Assembly: GCA_000375685.1 (NCBI GenBank)
Contig: AQVQ01000008.1
Span: 1-31,061, forward strand
Source: a crenarchaeote SCGC AAA261-N23
GTDB lineage: Archaea; Thermoproteota; Thermoprotei; Gearchaeales; Gearchaeaceae
Length of the DNA stretch: 31,061 bases
Direction of reading: 5' to 3'
This document shows, piece after piece, positions 8,795-17,383 of this stretch. The notes under the pieces were generated by a model. That model was given only the letters and a program-made list of their open reading frames with translations, searched no databases and had not been told where the DNA came from. The position numbers and the translations under genes are program-made. How positions within the stretch are numbered: the first letter of the stretch is position 1; the number at the start of each line of letters is the position of its first letter.

Positions 8795-9091
8795 TTATTG
8801 GTTAAAGTTTCTTATCAGATCTTCTATTCTCTTTGCAAGTTGAAAATCATATTCCGTTACTCCCCCTTCATCATGCGTTGTTAGCTTTATCGTAACTTCA
8901 TTGTAATTTTTAATTTCAATGTCAGGATGATGTTCAAGTTCTTCAGCTATTGGTACGATCGCATCAATAAATTTAACAGCAGTTACAAAGTCTTTGAATT
9001 TTATGAACCTTACTATGTTATTTTCTTTGTAACTCCAGTTTTTAAGCTCCTTTAAATTTTCCCGTATCTTTTCTTCACTTAGTCTTACCAT
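8795..9091 (-). CDS. Pterin-4a-carbinolamine dehydratase
   Basis: A 98-residue protein of the PCD/PhhB family, which dehydrates 4a-hydroxytetrahydrobiopterin in pterin recycling; archaeal members may serve molybdopterin or other pterin chemistry. The active-site motif EHHPDIEI (His54, His55, Pro56) and the second motif KLTTHDEGG (His73, Asp74) are both intact, and the length is typical. It lies 25 bases downstream of the yjbQ-like gene on the same strand and is probably co-transcribed with it. Confidence 0.93.
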   Translation of the reverse strand: MVRLSEEKIRENLKELKNWSYKENNIVRFIKFKDFVTAVKFIDAIVPIAEELEHHPDIEIKNYNEVTIKLTTHDEGGVTEYDFQLAKRIEDLIRNFNQ

Positions 9092-9116
9092 GATAAAATA
9101 ATTATTTTGCTATAAT

Positions 9117-9530
9117 TTATTCTCCAACAATTTTAATTATTACTGTTCTATAGCGTCTAGGACCATCCAATTCCACGAAAATTATTTGTTGCCACGTTCC
9201 TCTTAATAGTTTTCCTTTGGAAATTGGGAAACTTTTGCTTGAACCCAAAAAAATAGAAGCAAGATGTGCATGGGCATTATCATCTATAGTATTATGCTTC
9301 CAATCAAAATTTTTTGGAAAATCTTCAGATATCTTTTTCAATACGTCTTCTATCAAGTATGGTTCAAATTCGTTAGTTATTACTGCAGCTGTTGCATGCG
9401 GAACAAAGACTAAACAAATCCCTTCCTTTATTTTTGATTCATGGACGGCCTTCTCAACTTCATAAGTTATATCTATTAATTCAATTGGTTTACTAGTCTT
9501 AATCTCAATTAATTTTTCAAAAACAACCAT
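9117..9530 (-). CDS. YjbQ/UPF0047 family protein
   Basis: A 137-residue member of UPF0047 (E. coli YjbQ), some members of which show weak thiamine phosphate synthase activity; the physiological role is unsettled. The conserved set is complete: VPHATAAVITNE (His45, Asn53, Glu54), DDNAHAHL (83-90, with His87 and His89) and GTWQQIIFVELDGPRRYR (111-128). The ATG start lies close to the oppositely oriented C/D box sRNA, with about 40 bases between them, so the two promoters share that space. Confidence 0.92.
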   Translation of the reverse strand: MVVFEKLIEIKTSKPIELIDITYEVEKAVHESKIKEGICLVFVPHATAAVITNEFEPYLIEDVLKKISEDFPKNFDWKHNTIDDNAHAHLASIFLGSSKSFPISKGKLLRGTWQQIIFVELDGPRRYRTVIIKIVGE

Positions 9531-9567
9531 AAATTAAAGATTTAACTACGAAATTAGATATATAATT

Positions 9568-9631
9568 TGCCCGATGAGGTCGCTTTTATAGCCTGAAGAA
9601 AGATGAAGAGCGGTTGGGCGGACTGAAGGGT
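9568..9631 (+). ncRNA. C/D box sRNA (2'-O-methylation guide)
   Basis: A GC-richer island in AT-rich intergenic DNA carries the four boxes of an archaeal C/D guide RNA in order and at normal spacing: box C with GATGA at 9573-9577, D' CTGA at 9593-9596, C' GATGA at 9602-9606, and D CTGA at 9623-9626. Flanking GCCC and GGGT can form the short terminal stem. The guides are CGCTTTTATAGC (9581-9592) before D' and GCGGTTGGGCGGA (9610-9622) before D. By the box-plus-five rule the D' guide would direct methylation of the fifth base (U) in GCTATAAAAGCG, and the D guide the C at the fifth base of TCCGCCCAACCGC. Targets are probably rRNA or tRNA but were not checked. A possible promoter element, GATTTAAC, lies just upstream near 9539. 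Confidence 0.85.
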
Positions 9632-9637
9632 TATAAG
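9631..9637 (+). promoter_or_regulatory. TATA box for the GT4 gene
   Basis: TTATAAG is centred about 26 bases before the ATG at 9660, the leaderless spacing. It touches the 3' edge of the C/D sRNA, so the sRNA terminates into this promoter or is read through into the gene. Confidence 0.5.
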
Positions 9638-9659
9638 AAGCTTTATTGATGATTAACAT

Positions 9660-10988
9660 ATGAATTCGATTTTAATAAATACACAGACACCTCCTTTAAG
9701 ATTAAATTTAACATATGAAGAAATTTTAGAAAAATATCCTTTTCCCTCAAAAATAATAGATGTTTCTTCTTTGAACAATGAAGATTTCCAAATTACCGTA
9801 GGTGGAGTATCTAATATGATGCTGGATTATTTGAATTACAATGACTTTAAATTGAAAAGATGGGTTTCTTTAGGTCCCAAATATCCACCTTTGATGAAAC
9901 TTAAAGACATAGAGCTACATTTTATAGATTTGGATATTGAGAAAATCGTTGGATATACAAGATTTAAGGAGGGCATATACAACGAGTCGCATGGTCTTGG
10001 AAAATATGAATTAAAAGCCGAAGATTATATTTCCTTTGCAAAATACAATTGGAATACTTCTGAAAAGCTTCTTGAATTCTACAATGACACAGACATTTAT
10101 TTTGTTCATGATTTTCAGCAATTATTAGTTGGAGGAATGATTGGTCCATCGGCACCTGTTGTACTATGGTATCATATACCTTTTGTTCCAGAAAACATGA
10201 GTGAAAAAGTAAGAGATTTTATTATAAAATCAATCATAGGATTTGATCGAGTTATAGTTAGTACAAAAAGGGACTTAGAAGGATTCGTTAGATGCGGTAT
10301 TAAAGCTAAAGTAAAGCAAATATATCCCTTCATTGATACAAACAAATTTAAAAAATCTAGCAAATCTGAGTTAGAAAAGGTAAAGGATAAGCTAAATTTG
10401 AAAGAAAATGACAAAATTGTTACAGCAGTAGGAAGGCTTGATCCAATTAAAAGCCAAGACATAGCTATTAGAGCAATTAAGAAAGTTGATGCAAAATTGT
10501 TAGTAGTAGGTGATGGTAGCTTCACAAGCAAAAAGCTAGGCCATGATAAAGCAAGCTTATGGTTAAACAAATTGCTAAATTTATGCCAAGAGTTAAGATT
10601 GCAGGATAAAGTCGTTTTTACAGGATATGTTTCAAATGAAGAATTAGCGTGCATTTACGAAATTTCAGATGTCGTCATTTTACCATCAAGGTTGGAAGGA
10701 TTTGGACTAACAATATGCGAGGCATGGTTATATAAAAAACCAGTAGTGGTAAGTAAAGGAGCAGGTATTAGCGAACTTATTATAGAAGGAGTAAACGGAT
10801 ACAAGTTTATGCCTCCAAATCATGATGAATTGGCAGATAAAATAATACAAGCATTAAAGAAGGGAGATAAAATCGGTGAGAGAGGATATGAAACCCTTAA
10901 AAAATGTGAAGTAAAATATGCATCTGAAGAAATAAATGAAGTATTGGTTGATGCAATTAAAGAATATCCAAGCAAAGTTTATCCTTAA
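9660..10988 (+). CDS. GT4-family glycosyltransferase
   Basis: A 442-residue retaining glycosyltransferase of the GT-B fold. The C-terminal donor domain is clear: VGRLDPIKSQD at 257-267 and the EX7E motif EGFGLTICE with Glu346 and Glu354. The N-terminal half contains VHDFQQLLVGGMIGPSAPVVL (split: VHDFQQLLVG at 149-158, GMIGPSAPVVL after) and WYHIPFVPE, which resembles the acceptor side of trehalose- or sucrose-phosphate-synthase-like enzymes more than glycogen synthase. Trehalose synthesis (TreT-like) is therefore possible, but not established. It lies just before a transposon-damaged region and about 2 kb from the glycogen cluster. It is convergent with the MFS pseudogene, with four bases between the stops. 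Confidence 0.88.
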   Translation: MNSILINTQTPPLRLNLTYEEILEKYPFPSKIIDVSSLNNEDFQITVGGVSNMMLDYLNYNDFKLKRWVSLGPKYPPLMKLKDIELHFIDLDIEKIVGYTRFKEGIYNESHGLGKYELKAEDYISFAKYNWNTSEKLLEFYNDTDIYFVHDFQQLLVGGMIGPSAPVVLWYHIPFVPENMSEKVRDFIIKSIIGFDRVIVSTKRDLEGFVRCGIKAKVKQIYPFIDTNKFKKSSKSELEKVKDKLNLKENDKIVTAVGRLDPIKSQDIAIRAIKKVDAKLLVVGDGSFTSKKLGHDKASLWLNKLLNLCQELRLQDKVVFTGYVSNEELACIYEISDVVILPSRLEGFGLTICEAWLYKKPVVVSKGAGISELIIEGVNGYKFMPPNHDELADKIIQALKKGDKIGERGYETLKKCEVKYASEEINEVLVDAIKEYPSKVYP

Positions 10989-11076
10989 TTTATTATTTAT
11001 TCATAAATAATTTTTCAATTAAGAAAAATAAAACGCTAGCAAAGACTGCAGTAGCAAAAATTATGCCCCATTTATC

Positions 11077-11715
11077 CTGAATTCTCTCACCCTAAAGGGC
11101 AAGAGTTCCCTCAGTTGATTCGGAGCTACATATCGCATATGAGGGGCAGTAAGGTGGCACAGAGAACCCCTCCCGTTTAAATTAATTATTGCAATTACAT
11201 CTCTATCATTTTCACAACCACAATTGCATTTGAAACATCTATATGATATTTCATTCATTTTGTTATTACACTTAGGACATTTTACTGAAGAATAAGCAGC
11301 GTTAACATATTTTACTAACAAACCATGTTTCTTAGATTGCCAATCGATCCAATATTGAATTCTGCGATACTGCATTAAATAAAGCCTATTTCTATACTTT
11401 TTAGGGATTTTTTAACTTTTTTAATAATATTTCTTAAGTTCTCTAACTTTATAACATTGGCATTCATTTTAATAGCTTCATTAATAATTCTTTTGCCAAC
11501 TTTTCTAGCAGAATCTTCTGCAATTCTTTTAGCCTTTGAATGAAACGCTCTTATTCTTTTTTCAATGCTTTTATTTTCTTTCCATCTTTTTGGATATTTT
11601 ATTTTCAATCTTTCTGCTAATGATTTATAATGATAAATTCCATTAATTCTTGTAGGAATTTTAGCATAGTTGTTTTCATCTTTTCCTACAACGATTTTTT
11701 TCATATTAATATCAA
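11077..11715 (-). mobile_element. tnpB: IS200/IS605-family TnpB remnant, 5'-truncated and frameshifted
   Basis: This is the C-terminal part of a TnpB (OrfB) RNA-guided nuclease gene. It enters at the RuvC-I strand (FDINMKK), continues through RuvC-II (NVIKLENLRN) and the zinc finger (KCPKCNNK ... RCFKCNCG), and reaches RuvC-III (ENDRDVIAIINL). The three catalytic acidic positions are present, but the N-terminal wedge/REC part, about 190 residues by family length, is gone. A frameshift at about 11375 splits the rest. There is no tnpA. The right end holds two hairpins: stem CCCTCA/TGAGGG (11140-11145 with 11108-11113) around a loop also found in the MITEs, and a terminal 9-bp stem with TTTA loop (11084-11105). 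It lies inside the MFS gene. Inactive by itself. Confidence 0.88.
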
Positions 11716-12072
11716 AAATTTCATTTGATTTTTTGTATTCGCTAACTTGGCAATAAAATATAGTATAAATCCATCGATAAAACCGTTTAATGCCCATGCT
11801 AAACCTATATAAAAAGATGAAATACCATTAACTTCGCTTTCATAAACAGGGAAGGTGCTATTAAGTTGACCGAAAATTAAAAAACTTATGAAAGAGGCTA
11901 TGCAGTATACTAAGAATTTTTTATTTAACAAAACATCTGCCATATCACTAAACTTGAATTGCACAATAGTTTTAGCAGTCTCAGGAAATTTTTGAATAAA
12001 TAAAGATAATGAAGCTAATAAAAATCCTATAACGAAAGATGATAAACTAAAGTACTCAGTATAATAAATAAG

Positions 12073-12090
12073 CCCCCCCCCCCCCCCCCC
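12073..12090. repeat. 18-base C homopolymer (G tract in MFS gene)
   Basis: Eighteen consecutive C on the forward strand, in DNA otherwise rich in A and T. On the coding strand it is 18 G within the MFS pseudogene, in frame at this length and encoding six Gly in the fifth-helix region, where two Gly are usual. Such tracts slip readily, both in cells and in sequencing. Confidence 0.95.
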
Positions 12091-12706
12091 GATTGCTGGC
12101 CCTATTCCCCATCCAAAGTTTGCAGCGGCCCTTAATAAAGCATATCCGCTAAATCTTTCTTCTTTATCCATAATGTCTGCAATGATAGCATTTATTGTTG
12201 AGAAATAAAAACCGCTAAATATATTCAATAAGATCATCCCTAGCAAAACCAAGTAAAATATAGATAAAAGAAATACCTTGGCCTATCAATCCTAACATTA
12301 TCGTTCTTTTTCTTCCGAACGAATCAGATAACGCACCTGCGAATGCTTGCGATATAGCCCCTGTTAATCCAGCTATTAAAATAAAAAACCCTACAAATGA
12401 TAAAGGAAGATTAAAAACTAATACTAAAAATAGTACTAAGAAAGACCAAAAACGAAAATGATCTTAAAAAGCTAAGAATGATTATGAAACGTAATAAGTT
12501 AATTTTGTGCTTCGATAACATAAGCAATCAACTCTTATTTAAAGGATAAGTTATGAATGACTAACTTTAACTTGCTATTCACCAGGATACTAACATAAAA
12601 TGTTTTCCAATTCCTTGTTTTTATGCAATGCTACATAAATGCTTGTTAATTTATGAATATATAAAACGTCAGAATATCGCAACATGAAACATTTATTCAA
12701 AATTTA

Positions 12707-13058
12707 CATAAATGAAAGCCTCGCCATTTATGGCGGGGATGAATAGACTTAAATAATTATTTTATAAAAATTCTTAGGAAACTCAATGACGCTCTTCCTA
12801 AGCTCGATAGAGGGCTTAATGGGACTTAGGGAGGAGCATTCAGCGTTGCAATTATTGAATGAAGGATTCTTAATAGAATCCAGATATAGGGTTGGCAACC
12901 CTTTTAATGAAGGTTTATTTAAACCAGATAAAATGGGGGAAGCTCTGATCCTCCCGACTGTCCAGCAAATGCGATATGTAGCTCCGAATCAATGCTGGAA
13001 ACCAATGAGCTTCTCTAAAAGGGAACCCTCACCCTTCTAGAGCGGTGAGGAGGTCAGT
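12707..13058 (+). mobile_element. TnpB-derived MITE, copy 1
   Basis: A 352-bp non-coding element with IS200/IS605-type ends. The left end is a hairpin of stem CCTCGCCA/TGGCGGGG with TTTA loop (12719-12738); the right end is a hairpin around CCTCACC/GGTGAGG (13027-13050), ending GGAGGTCAGT. In between are several hairpins: CCTAAG ... CTTAGG (12798-12831 region), GGATTCT/AGAATCC, GGGTT/AACCC, and CCAGCA/TGCTGG at 12962-12967 and 12993-12998. The last one's loop is shared with the TnpB remnant. The second copy is at 19232-19593. An 84-codon frame inside is not preserved in copy 2, so the element is not coding. It sits about 100 bases upstream of the GH15 start codon, close to its TATA box. Confidence 0.88.
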
Positions 13059-13123
13059 TTTAAAAGTGGGGAATACAACATAGCATGTTTCCTACGAAAT
13101 CTTTAGTTTTCCAACTTATACAG

Positions 13124-13133
13124 CTTATATAAT
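13124..13133 (+). promoter_or_regulatory. TATA box for the GH15 gene
   Basis: CTTATATAAT is centred about 29 bases before the ATG at 13157. It lies between the right end of MITE copy 1 and the gene, so the promoter itself appears to be native rather than supplied by the element. Confidence 0.55.
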
Positions 13134-13156
13134 CAGAAATCTAATTCAATCAATAT

Positions 13157-15150
13157 ATGGTAAGGTATTTGCCTATTGGAAATGGAAGATTATTGGTAAG
13201 TTTTGATTCTGATTACAGGATTATAGATTTTTATTATTCAAAAGAACTCTCAGAAAATCATTCTGCAGGAAAGCCTTTCATGTTCGGTATTCAAGTAAAC
13301 CAAGATTTTAGTTGGATAGATAAAAGGATCATTTATAGTGCAGATTATCTTAGCGATACAATGGTTGGTAATATAAAGTGTAAGGTCTTTGACATATTTG
13401 TTGAATGCGACAACTTTGTTGATATTTACGAAGATATATATGTTAAAAAAGTTTGGCTAAAAAACGATAGTAACGAAAATAAAACAGTAAGACTATTTTT
13501 TCACCAGAATTTCTACATATATGGAACAAACATTGGAGATACAGCGATCTACTATCCTGATTTGCAAGGGATGATACATTATAAAGGAAGAAGATATTTC
13601 TACGCATCTACTATAGATTCTAACAATAACGTTCTGGATCAATATGCTGCAGGAGTAAAAGATTTTGAAGGACACGAGGGAACATGGAGAGATGCCGAGG
13701 ATGGAGAGTTATCAATGAACCCTGTTGCAATAGGATCTGTTGACTCAGTAATAAGACATTCTATTGAATTAAAGCCAAGCGAAAACAAAATGCTTTATTA
13801 CTATATAATATGCGGCGAAAGCTTAGATGACATAAGGAAAATTTTGCAATACCTTACTTTCAAAAAGCTTTATAGAATGGAAATAAGAACTGCGAATTAT
13901 TGGAAAGCTTGGCATGAAACGATAGACTTAAAGCTTGAAAATAAGTTGATCTCCCTTTTTAGAAGATCACTTTTTATAATAAGAAATCATATGAACGATC
14001 TAGGAGCAATAGTTGCTTCAAGTGATAGTGAAATATTGAAATCAAACAGGGATGAATATTACTATGTATGGCCAAGGGATGCTGCCATTGCTACGAATGC
14101 TTTAATTTTAGCTGGACATTATACTGCAGCAAGAAAATTCTTCCAATTTGCAAAAAAAGTTGTTTCTCCTCATGGATATTTCTATCATAAATACAGAACT
14201 GATGGAAATTTAGCTAGCAGCTGGATACCCTTAATCTATAAGAATAAGAATATCGTTCCTATACAAGAAGATGAAACTGCCTTAGTTATTTGGTGCTTGG
14301 GAAACTATATGAGGAAGACAAACGATATAGAATTTCTCTATGAATTGTATGAGCCTTTAGTTCTAAAATGTGCTAACTTCATGTTAAATTTCCGTGAACC
14401 AAATGGCTTGCCAAAAGAATCATTTGATGTATGGGAAGAAAGATACGGAATACATACATATACTGTAGCCACAACTTATGCAGCATTAAAAGCTGCCTAT
14501 GAAATAGCCATGAAATTTGGTGATGTGAATTATGCTATAGAGTTCGAAAAAGCTGCACATGAGATGAAAGAGTCTTTCGAGAAATATTTTTATTCAGATT
14601 CAAAGGGATACTATGCAAGAGCTATAATAGATGGGCAACCTGACTTTACTTTAGATAGTGCAGTAATGTCAATATTCTTGTTTGGAATGAAAGACCCTCT
14701 TGATAGAAGAGTTGAAAACACAATGAATAATATAATGAACAGACTCTGGGTTAAAAAAATTGGCGGTATTGCAAGATACGAAAATGACCGCTATCAAAGA
14801 GTAAAAGAAGATAAAGAAATTCCAGGTAATCCCTTGGCGGTATTGCAAGATACGAAAATGACCGCTATCAAAGAGTAAAAGAAGATAAAGAAATTCCAGG
14901 TAATCCCTGGATAATAACGACTCTTTGGGCTGCCCAATATTATTTAGATATTGGAAATGTGGATAGAGCATATGAATTGATTAAATGGGTTTCAGATCAT
15001 GCTCAAACATCTGGAATATTATCTGAACAGATAAATCCATACGATGGTTCTCCTCTTTCAGTCGCTCCTTTGATCTGGAGTCATTCAGAATTTGTTATTA
15101 CTTTGTTCAAACTGGATGAATTGCAAAGAATTAAAGAGACTGAAATTTAA
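13157..15150 (+). pseudogene. GH15 glucoamylase, frameshifted by a 74-bp tandem duplication
   Basis: Glucoamylase removes glucose from the non-reducing ends of glycogen or starch. The first frame (13157-14878, 573 residues) has the beta-sandwich N-terminal domain and the (alpha/alpha)6 domain, with YVWPRDAA at 303-310 and the general-acid region FDVWEERYG at 423-431. A 74-bp repeat then shifts the frame and gives an early stop. The remaining C-terminus is open in another frame from about 14900 to 15150, with IITTLWAAQYYLDIGN and LSEQINPYDG, whose Glu is the expected catalytic base. Removing one repeat unit restores a single frame of 639 residues, normal for archaeal GH15 (Sulfolobus enzymes are about 620-630). 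The predicted truncated product lacks the base. The end overlaps the convergent GH57 gene by four bases. Confidence 0.9.
14760..14907 (+). repeat. Perfect 74-bp tandem duplication
   Basis: Positions 14760-14833 and 14834-14907 are identical, starting TTGGCGGTATT and ending GGTAATCCC. Since 74 is not a multiple of three, the second unit shifts the GH15 reading frame and produces the stop at 14876-14878. Confidence 0.97.
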
Positions 15151-16274
15151 AAGCAATAGGTAATTCTAAAATCTTCTAGTATGTTTGTATAGTAAATGAA
15201 AGCTAGATATGGAGATTTATAAGGATTGAAATATTCATGAACTTCTTGATCAGATAACATCTTGGTTGACATATAGTAAAAATGATCAGAAGTTTGCAAT
15301 ATTCTCCATATATGCATGTTTCTATTTTTGTTTAGGCTTATCATGAAGTCAAAGGCTTCCCTCTGTAAATCATTGCCAAGCCAAGCACTCAAGTCCCTTT
15401 CAATATCTGCCCATGAAATTATTTTATTAATGCTGATTGTGCCTTTACTTACATTTTTTTCAGCAAAGGATTTGATTGTTGTTAGTTCTATATCATATTT
15501 TTTTAACTCAAGCGGAAGATACTTCATGAAATCAAAAATTCCAGTTTCTTTCCAATTGTGCTCCCCAAAAGTCTCATAATCCATGAACAGATTTATAACT
15601 TCGCCTGGAGTAAGATAAATCCATTTGGCATATTTATCTGCAAATAAAGGATATTCATTCCATCTATAATTGGAAAATCTGAAAGATATGTCGTCGCTTA
15701 ATCTATAATTTCTTAGGAAAAGGTTCAGACCAGCTACAGAGCTATACATGTAATTTGGATTATATTTTGAAATTATTTCATCTGTGCCTTCAGTTAATAC
15801 ATTTTTATAACCTAATTTTTTTATTTCAAAAGATATTTCATCGCTATAAATCAATTCAGTATTTCTAAATGTAACCGGTTTTATCCCAAAAATTTTTCTA
15901 AGATTTTCCTCATGTATTTTTACTTGTTCTTCAAATTCACTAAAATTCCAAATTGAAGCTAAGCTGTGATAGTAAGTTTCCCCTACAAGCTCTCCAATAC
16001 CAGATTTAAAGTATTCTTTAAACAAATCTATTACTTCGCTGTTAATCTCAAGCAACTGTTCTAAAAGAACCCCTGAAATTGAAATAGAACAGGGGAAGTT
16101 ATTATCTATTAAGAATATGGTCATCGGAATATAACATTTGTTTATAACCCTATTCAAAATCTCTTCATTCTTCTCTTTCCAAAAATAATCATGATTTTTG
16201 CCTATTTCATTTCTTCTATACGGTCTTATTCTTCTTGGTTGATGAGCTTCAAAGAAAAATATGACTTGCTTCAT
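15147..16274 (-). CDS. GH57 alpha-amylase-type glycoside hydrolase
   Basis: A 375-residue GH57 enzyme, expected to cleave or transfer alpha-1,4-glucan. The family motifs are in order: motif 1 FEAHQPRR (8-15), motif 2 GELVGETYYHSLA (94-106), motif 3 FRNTELIYSD with presumed nucleophile Glu140, and motif 4 MDYETFGEHNW with Asp232 as the presumed acid/base. No signal peptide is visible, so it probably acts in the cytoplasm on glycogen or maltodextrin. Its ATG overlaps the stop of the upstream glycosyltransferase (ATGA), so it is the third gene of the debranching enzyme/glycosyltransferase/amylase operon. It is convergent with GH15. The same set and order is known from Sulfolobus genomes. Confidence 0.92.
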   Translation of the reverse strand: MKQVIFFFEAHQPRRIRPYRRNEIGKNHDYFWKEKNEEILNRVINKCYIPMTIFLIDNNFPCSISISGVLLEQLLEINSEVIDLFKEYFKSGIGELVGETYYHSLASIWNFSEFEEQVKIHEENLRKIFGIKPVTFRNTELIYSDEISFEIKKLGYKNVLTEGTDEIISKYNPNYMYSSVAGLNLFLRNYRLSDDISFRFSNYRWNEYPLFADKYAKWIYLTPGEVINLFMDYETFGEHNWKETGIFDFMKYLPLELKKYDIELTTIKSFAEKNVSKGTISINKIISWADIERDLSAWLGNDLQREAFDFMISLNKNRNMHIWRILQTSDHFYYMSTKMLSDQEVHEYFNPYKSPYLAFIYYTNILEDFRITYCF

Positions 16275-17383
16275 AGGTATTTTCTATAAACTTCCAAAGT
16301 ATTTAATGCTGTTCTATCCCATGTAAATTTTAATGCTTCCATTTTTCCATTTTGACCAAGTTCTTTTCTCAGAGATCTATGTTTAATCAATGAAATGACA
16401 TACTCAGCTATTAAATCAGTGTCCCAAAAGTCTGCAACAAGGATATTTTTCAAAGCTTCAGCAACCCCTGTAGTTTTGCTTGCTATTACTGGAGCGCCTG
16501 CTGACATAGCTTCTAATACAGTTATTCCAAACGGTTCCGAGACGGCCGGAATTATAAAAGCATCACATTTTGAGTAAAGTTCTCTAGCTTTTTCCGTTGT
16601 TACAAAACCTTCAAAAAATATATTTCTGTTTAAAAATTTACCCGAAATCCTCTTAAGATTATCCATTTCCTCTCCTGCTCCGGCTAAAACAAATTTAACT
16701 TCGGGAAATTCCTGTGCTACTTTAATAGCTGTCTCAACAAAAAATTTGGGACCCTTTTGTGGAGTAAGTCTTCCAAAGTATAGTATCAAATTATTCAGAT
16801 TATAGCTTCTTTCAGCAACGTAAAACAAGTCATGCCTCACTGCATTGTAAATAGTTACAATCTTTTCCTCCTTACATTTATAATTTTTTAGAAGAAGGTT
16901 TTTTGTATAGTTGGAAACAGTAATTACAGTATCTGCTACATCAAGACCTAGTTGTTCAATATCTATTATTCTCTTTTGAGGGTAGAAATTTCCAGAACGA
17001 TCGAATTCAGTGCTATGAACTGTAATTACGAGTGGAATTTTGTATTTTTCTTTTATTCTAGAAGCAGCTAAAAAAGTGATCCAATCATGTGCATGAATCA
17101 ATGCTACATCTTCATCTTTGAAATTTTCAACTAAAGCTTCATTGTAAGCTTTTACCAATTCAAAGAAATCAGGATTGGATGAATATGGTGAATGGAACTT
17201 ACTCCTAAAATCTACCATTTTTACCTCAAAAGGATAATGAAAACTAAATGAATCAAACTTTGGAATATAAATCTCGATTTTAAAAAACTTAGCTAGCCTT
17301 GCATACAAATTTAGAGTATGTATTCCTAAACCTCCTGCAAAATATGGGGGTAATTCCCAACCTAAGACTGCAACTTTCTTCAA
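16271..17383 (-). CDS. Glycogen synthase-like glycosyltransferase (GT4/GT5)
   Basis: A retaining GT-B glycosyltransferase of about 370 residues, probably the glycogen synthase of this cluster. N-terminal VAVLGWELPPYFAGGLGIHT corresponds to the KTGGL-type ADP/UDP-glucose loop. The C-terminal domain has YFGRLTPQKGPKFF and the EX7E motif EPFGITVLE. I place the start at the TTG at 17383 because it overlaps the debranching enzyme stop as TTGA and gives a protein beginning MKKVAVLGWELPP; a longer reading from 17458 would overlap the upstream gene by 79 bases with no family sequence. It ends in an ATGA overlap with GH57. The donor nucleotide sugar cannot be determined. Confidence 0.88.
   Translation of the reverse strand: MKKVAVLGWELPPYFAGGLGIHTLNLYARLAKFFKIEIYIPKFDSFSFHYPFEVKMVDFRSKFHSPYSSNPDFFELVKAYNEALVENFKDEDVALIHAHDWITFLAASRIKEKYKIPLVITVHSTEFDRSGNFYPQKRIIDIEQLGLDVADTVITVSNYTKNLLLKNYKCKEEKIVTIYNAVRHDLFYVAERSYNLNNLILYFGRLTPQKGPKFFVETAIKVAQEFPEVKFVLAGAGEEMDNLKRISGKFLNRNIFFEGFVTTEKARELYSKCDAFIIPAVSEPFGITVLEAMSAGAPVIASKTTGVAEALKNILVADFWDTDLIAEYVISLIKHRSLRKELGQNGKMEALKFTWDRTALNTLEVYRKYL

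Larger units (their letters stand above)
10993..12521 (-). pseudogene. Major facilitator superfamily transporter, disrupted
   Basis: Pieces of one MFS gene can be read in three frames. The N-terminus starts at the ATG at 12521 (MLSKHKINLLRFIIILS) and runs into a stop near 12435. A second frame carries the family motif A, GALSDSFGRKR, between membrane helices 2 and 3. A third frame, from about 12250 to 11716, covers the middle helices including WGIGPAIGG. The frameshifts fall near 12440-12460 and 12240-12250. A TnpB remnant then interrupts the gene, and beyond it the last membrane helix and true stop are still readable at 11075-10993 (WGIIFATAVFASVLFFLIEK). Helices 9-11 appear to be missing. 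The inframe 18-G tract (12073-12090) encodes six glycines where MFS proteins usually have two. The gene cannot make a whole transporter as sequenced. Confidence 0.85.

Noticed and set aside
10172..10654. 160-codon reverse frame opposite the GT4 gene
   Set aside because: Antisense to a conserved glycosyltransferase domain; no recognisable protein.
12786..13040. 84-codon open frame in MITE copy 1
   Set aside because: Copy 2 has stops in the same stretch, and the sequence is explained by RNA hairpins and the shared TnpB 3' region (MRYVAPNQ). Not a gene.
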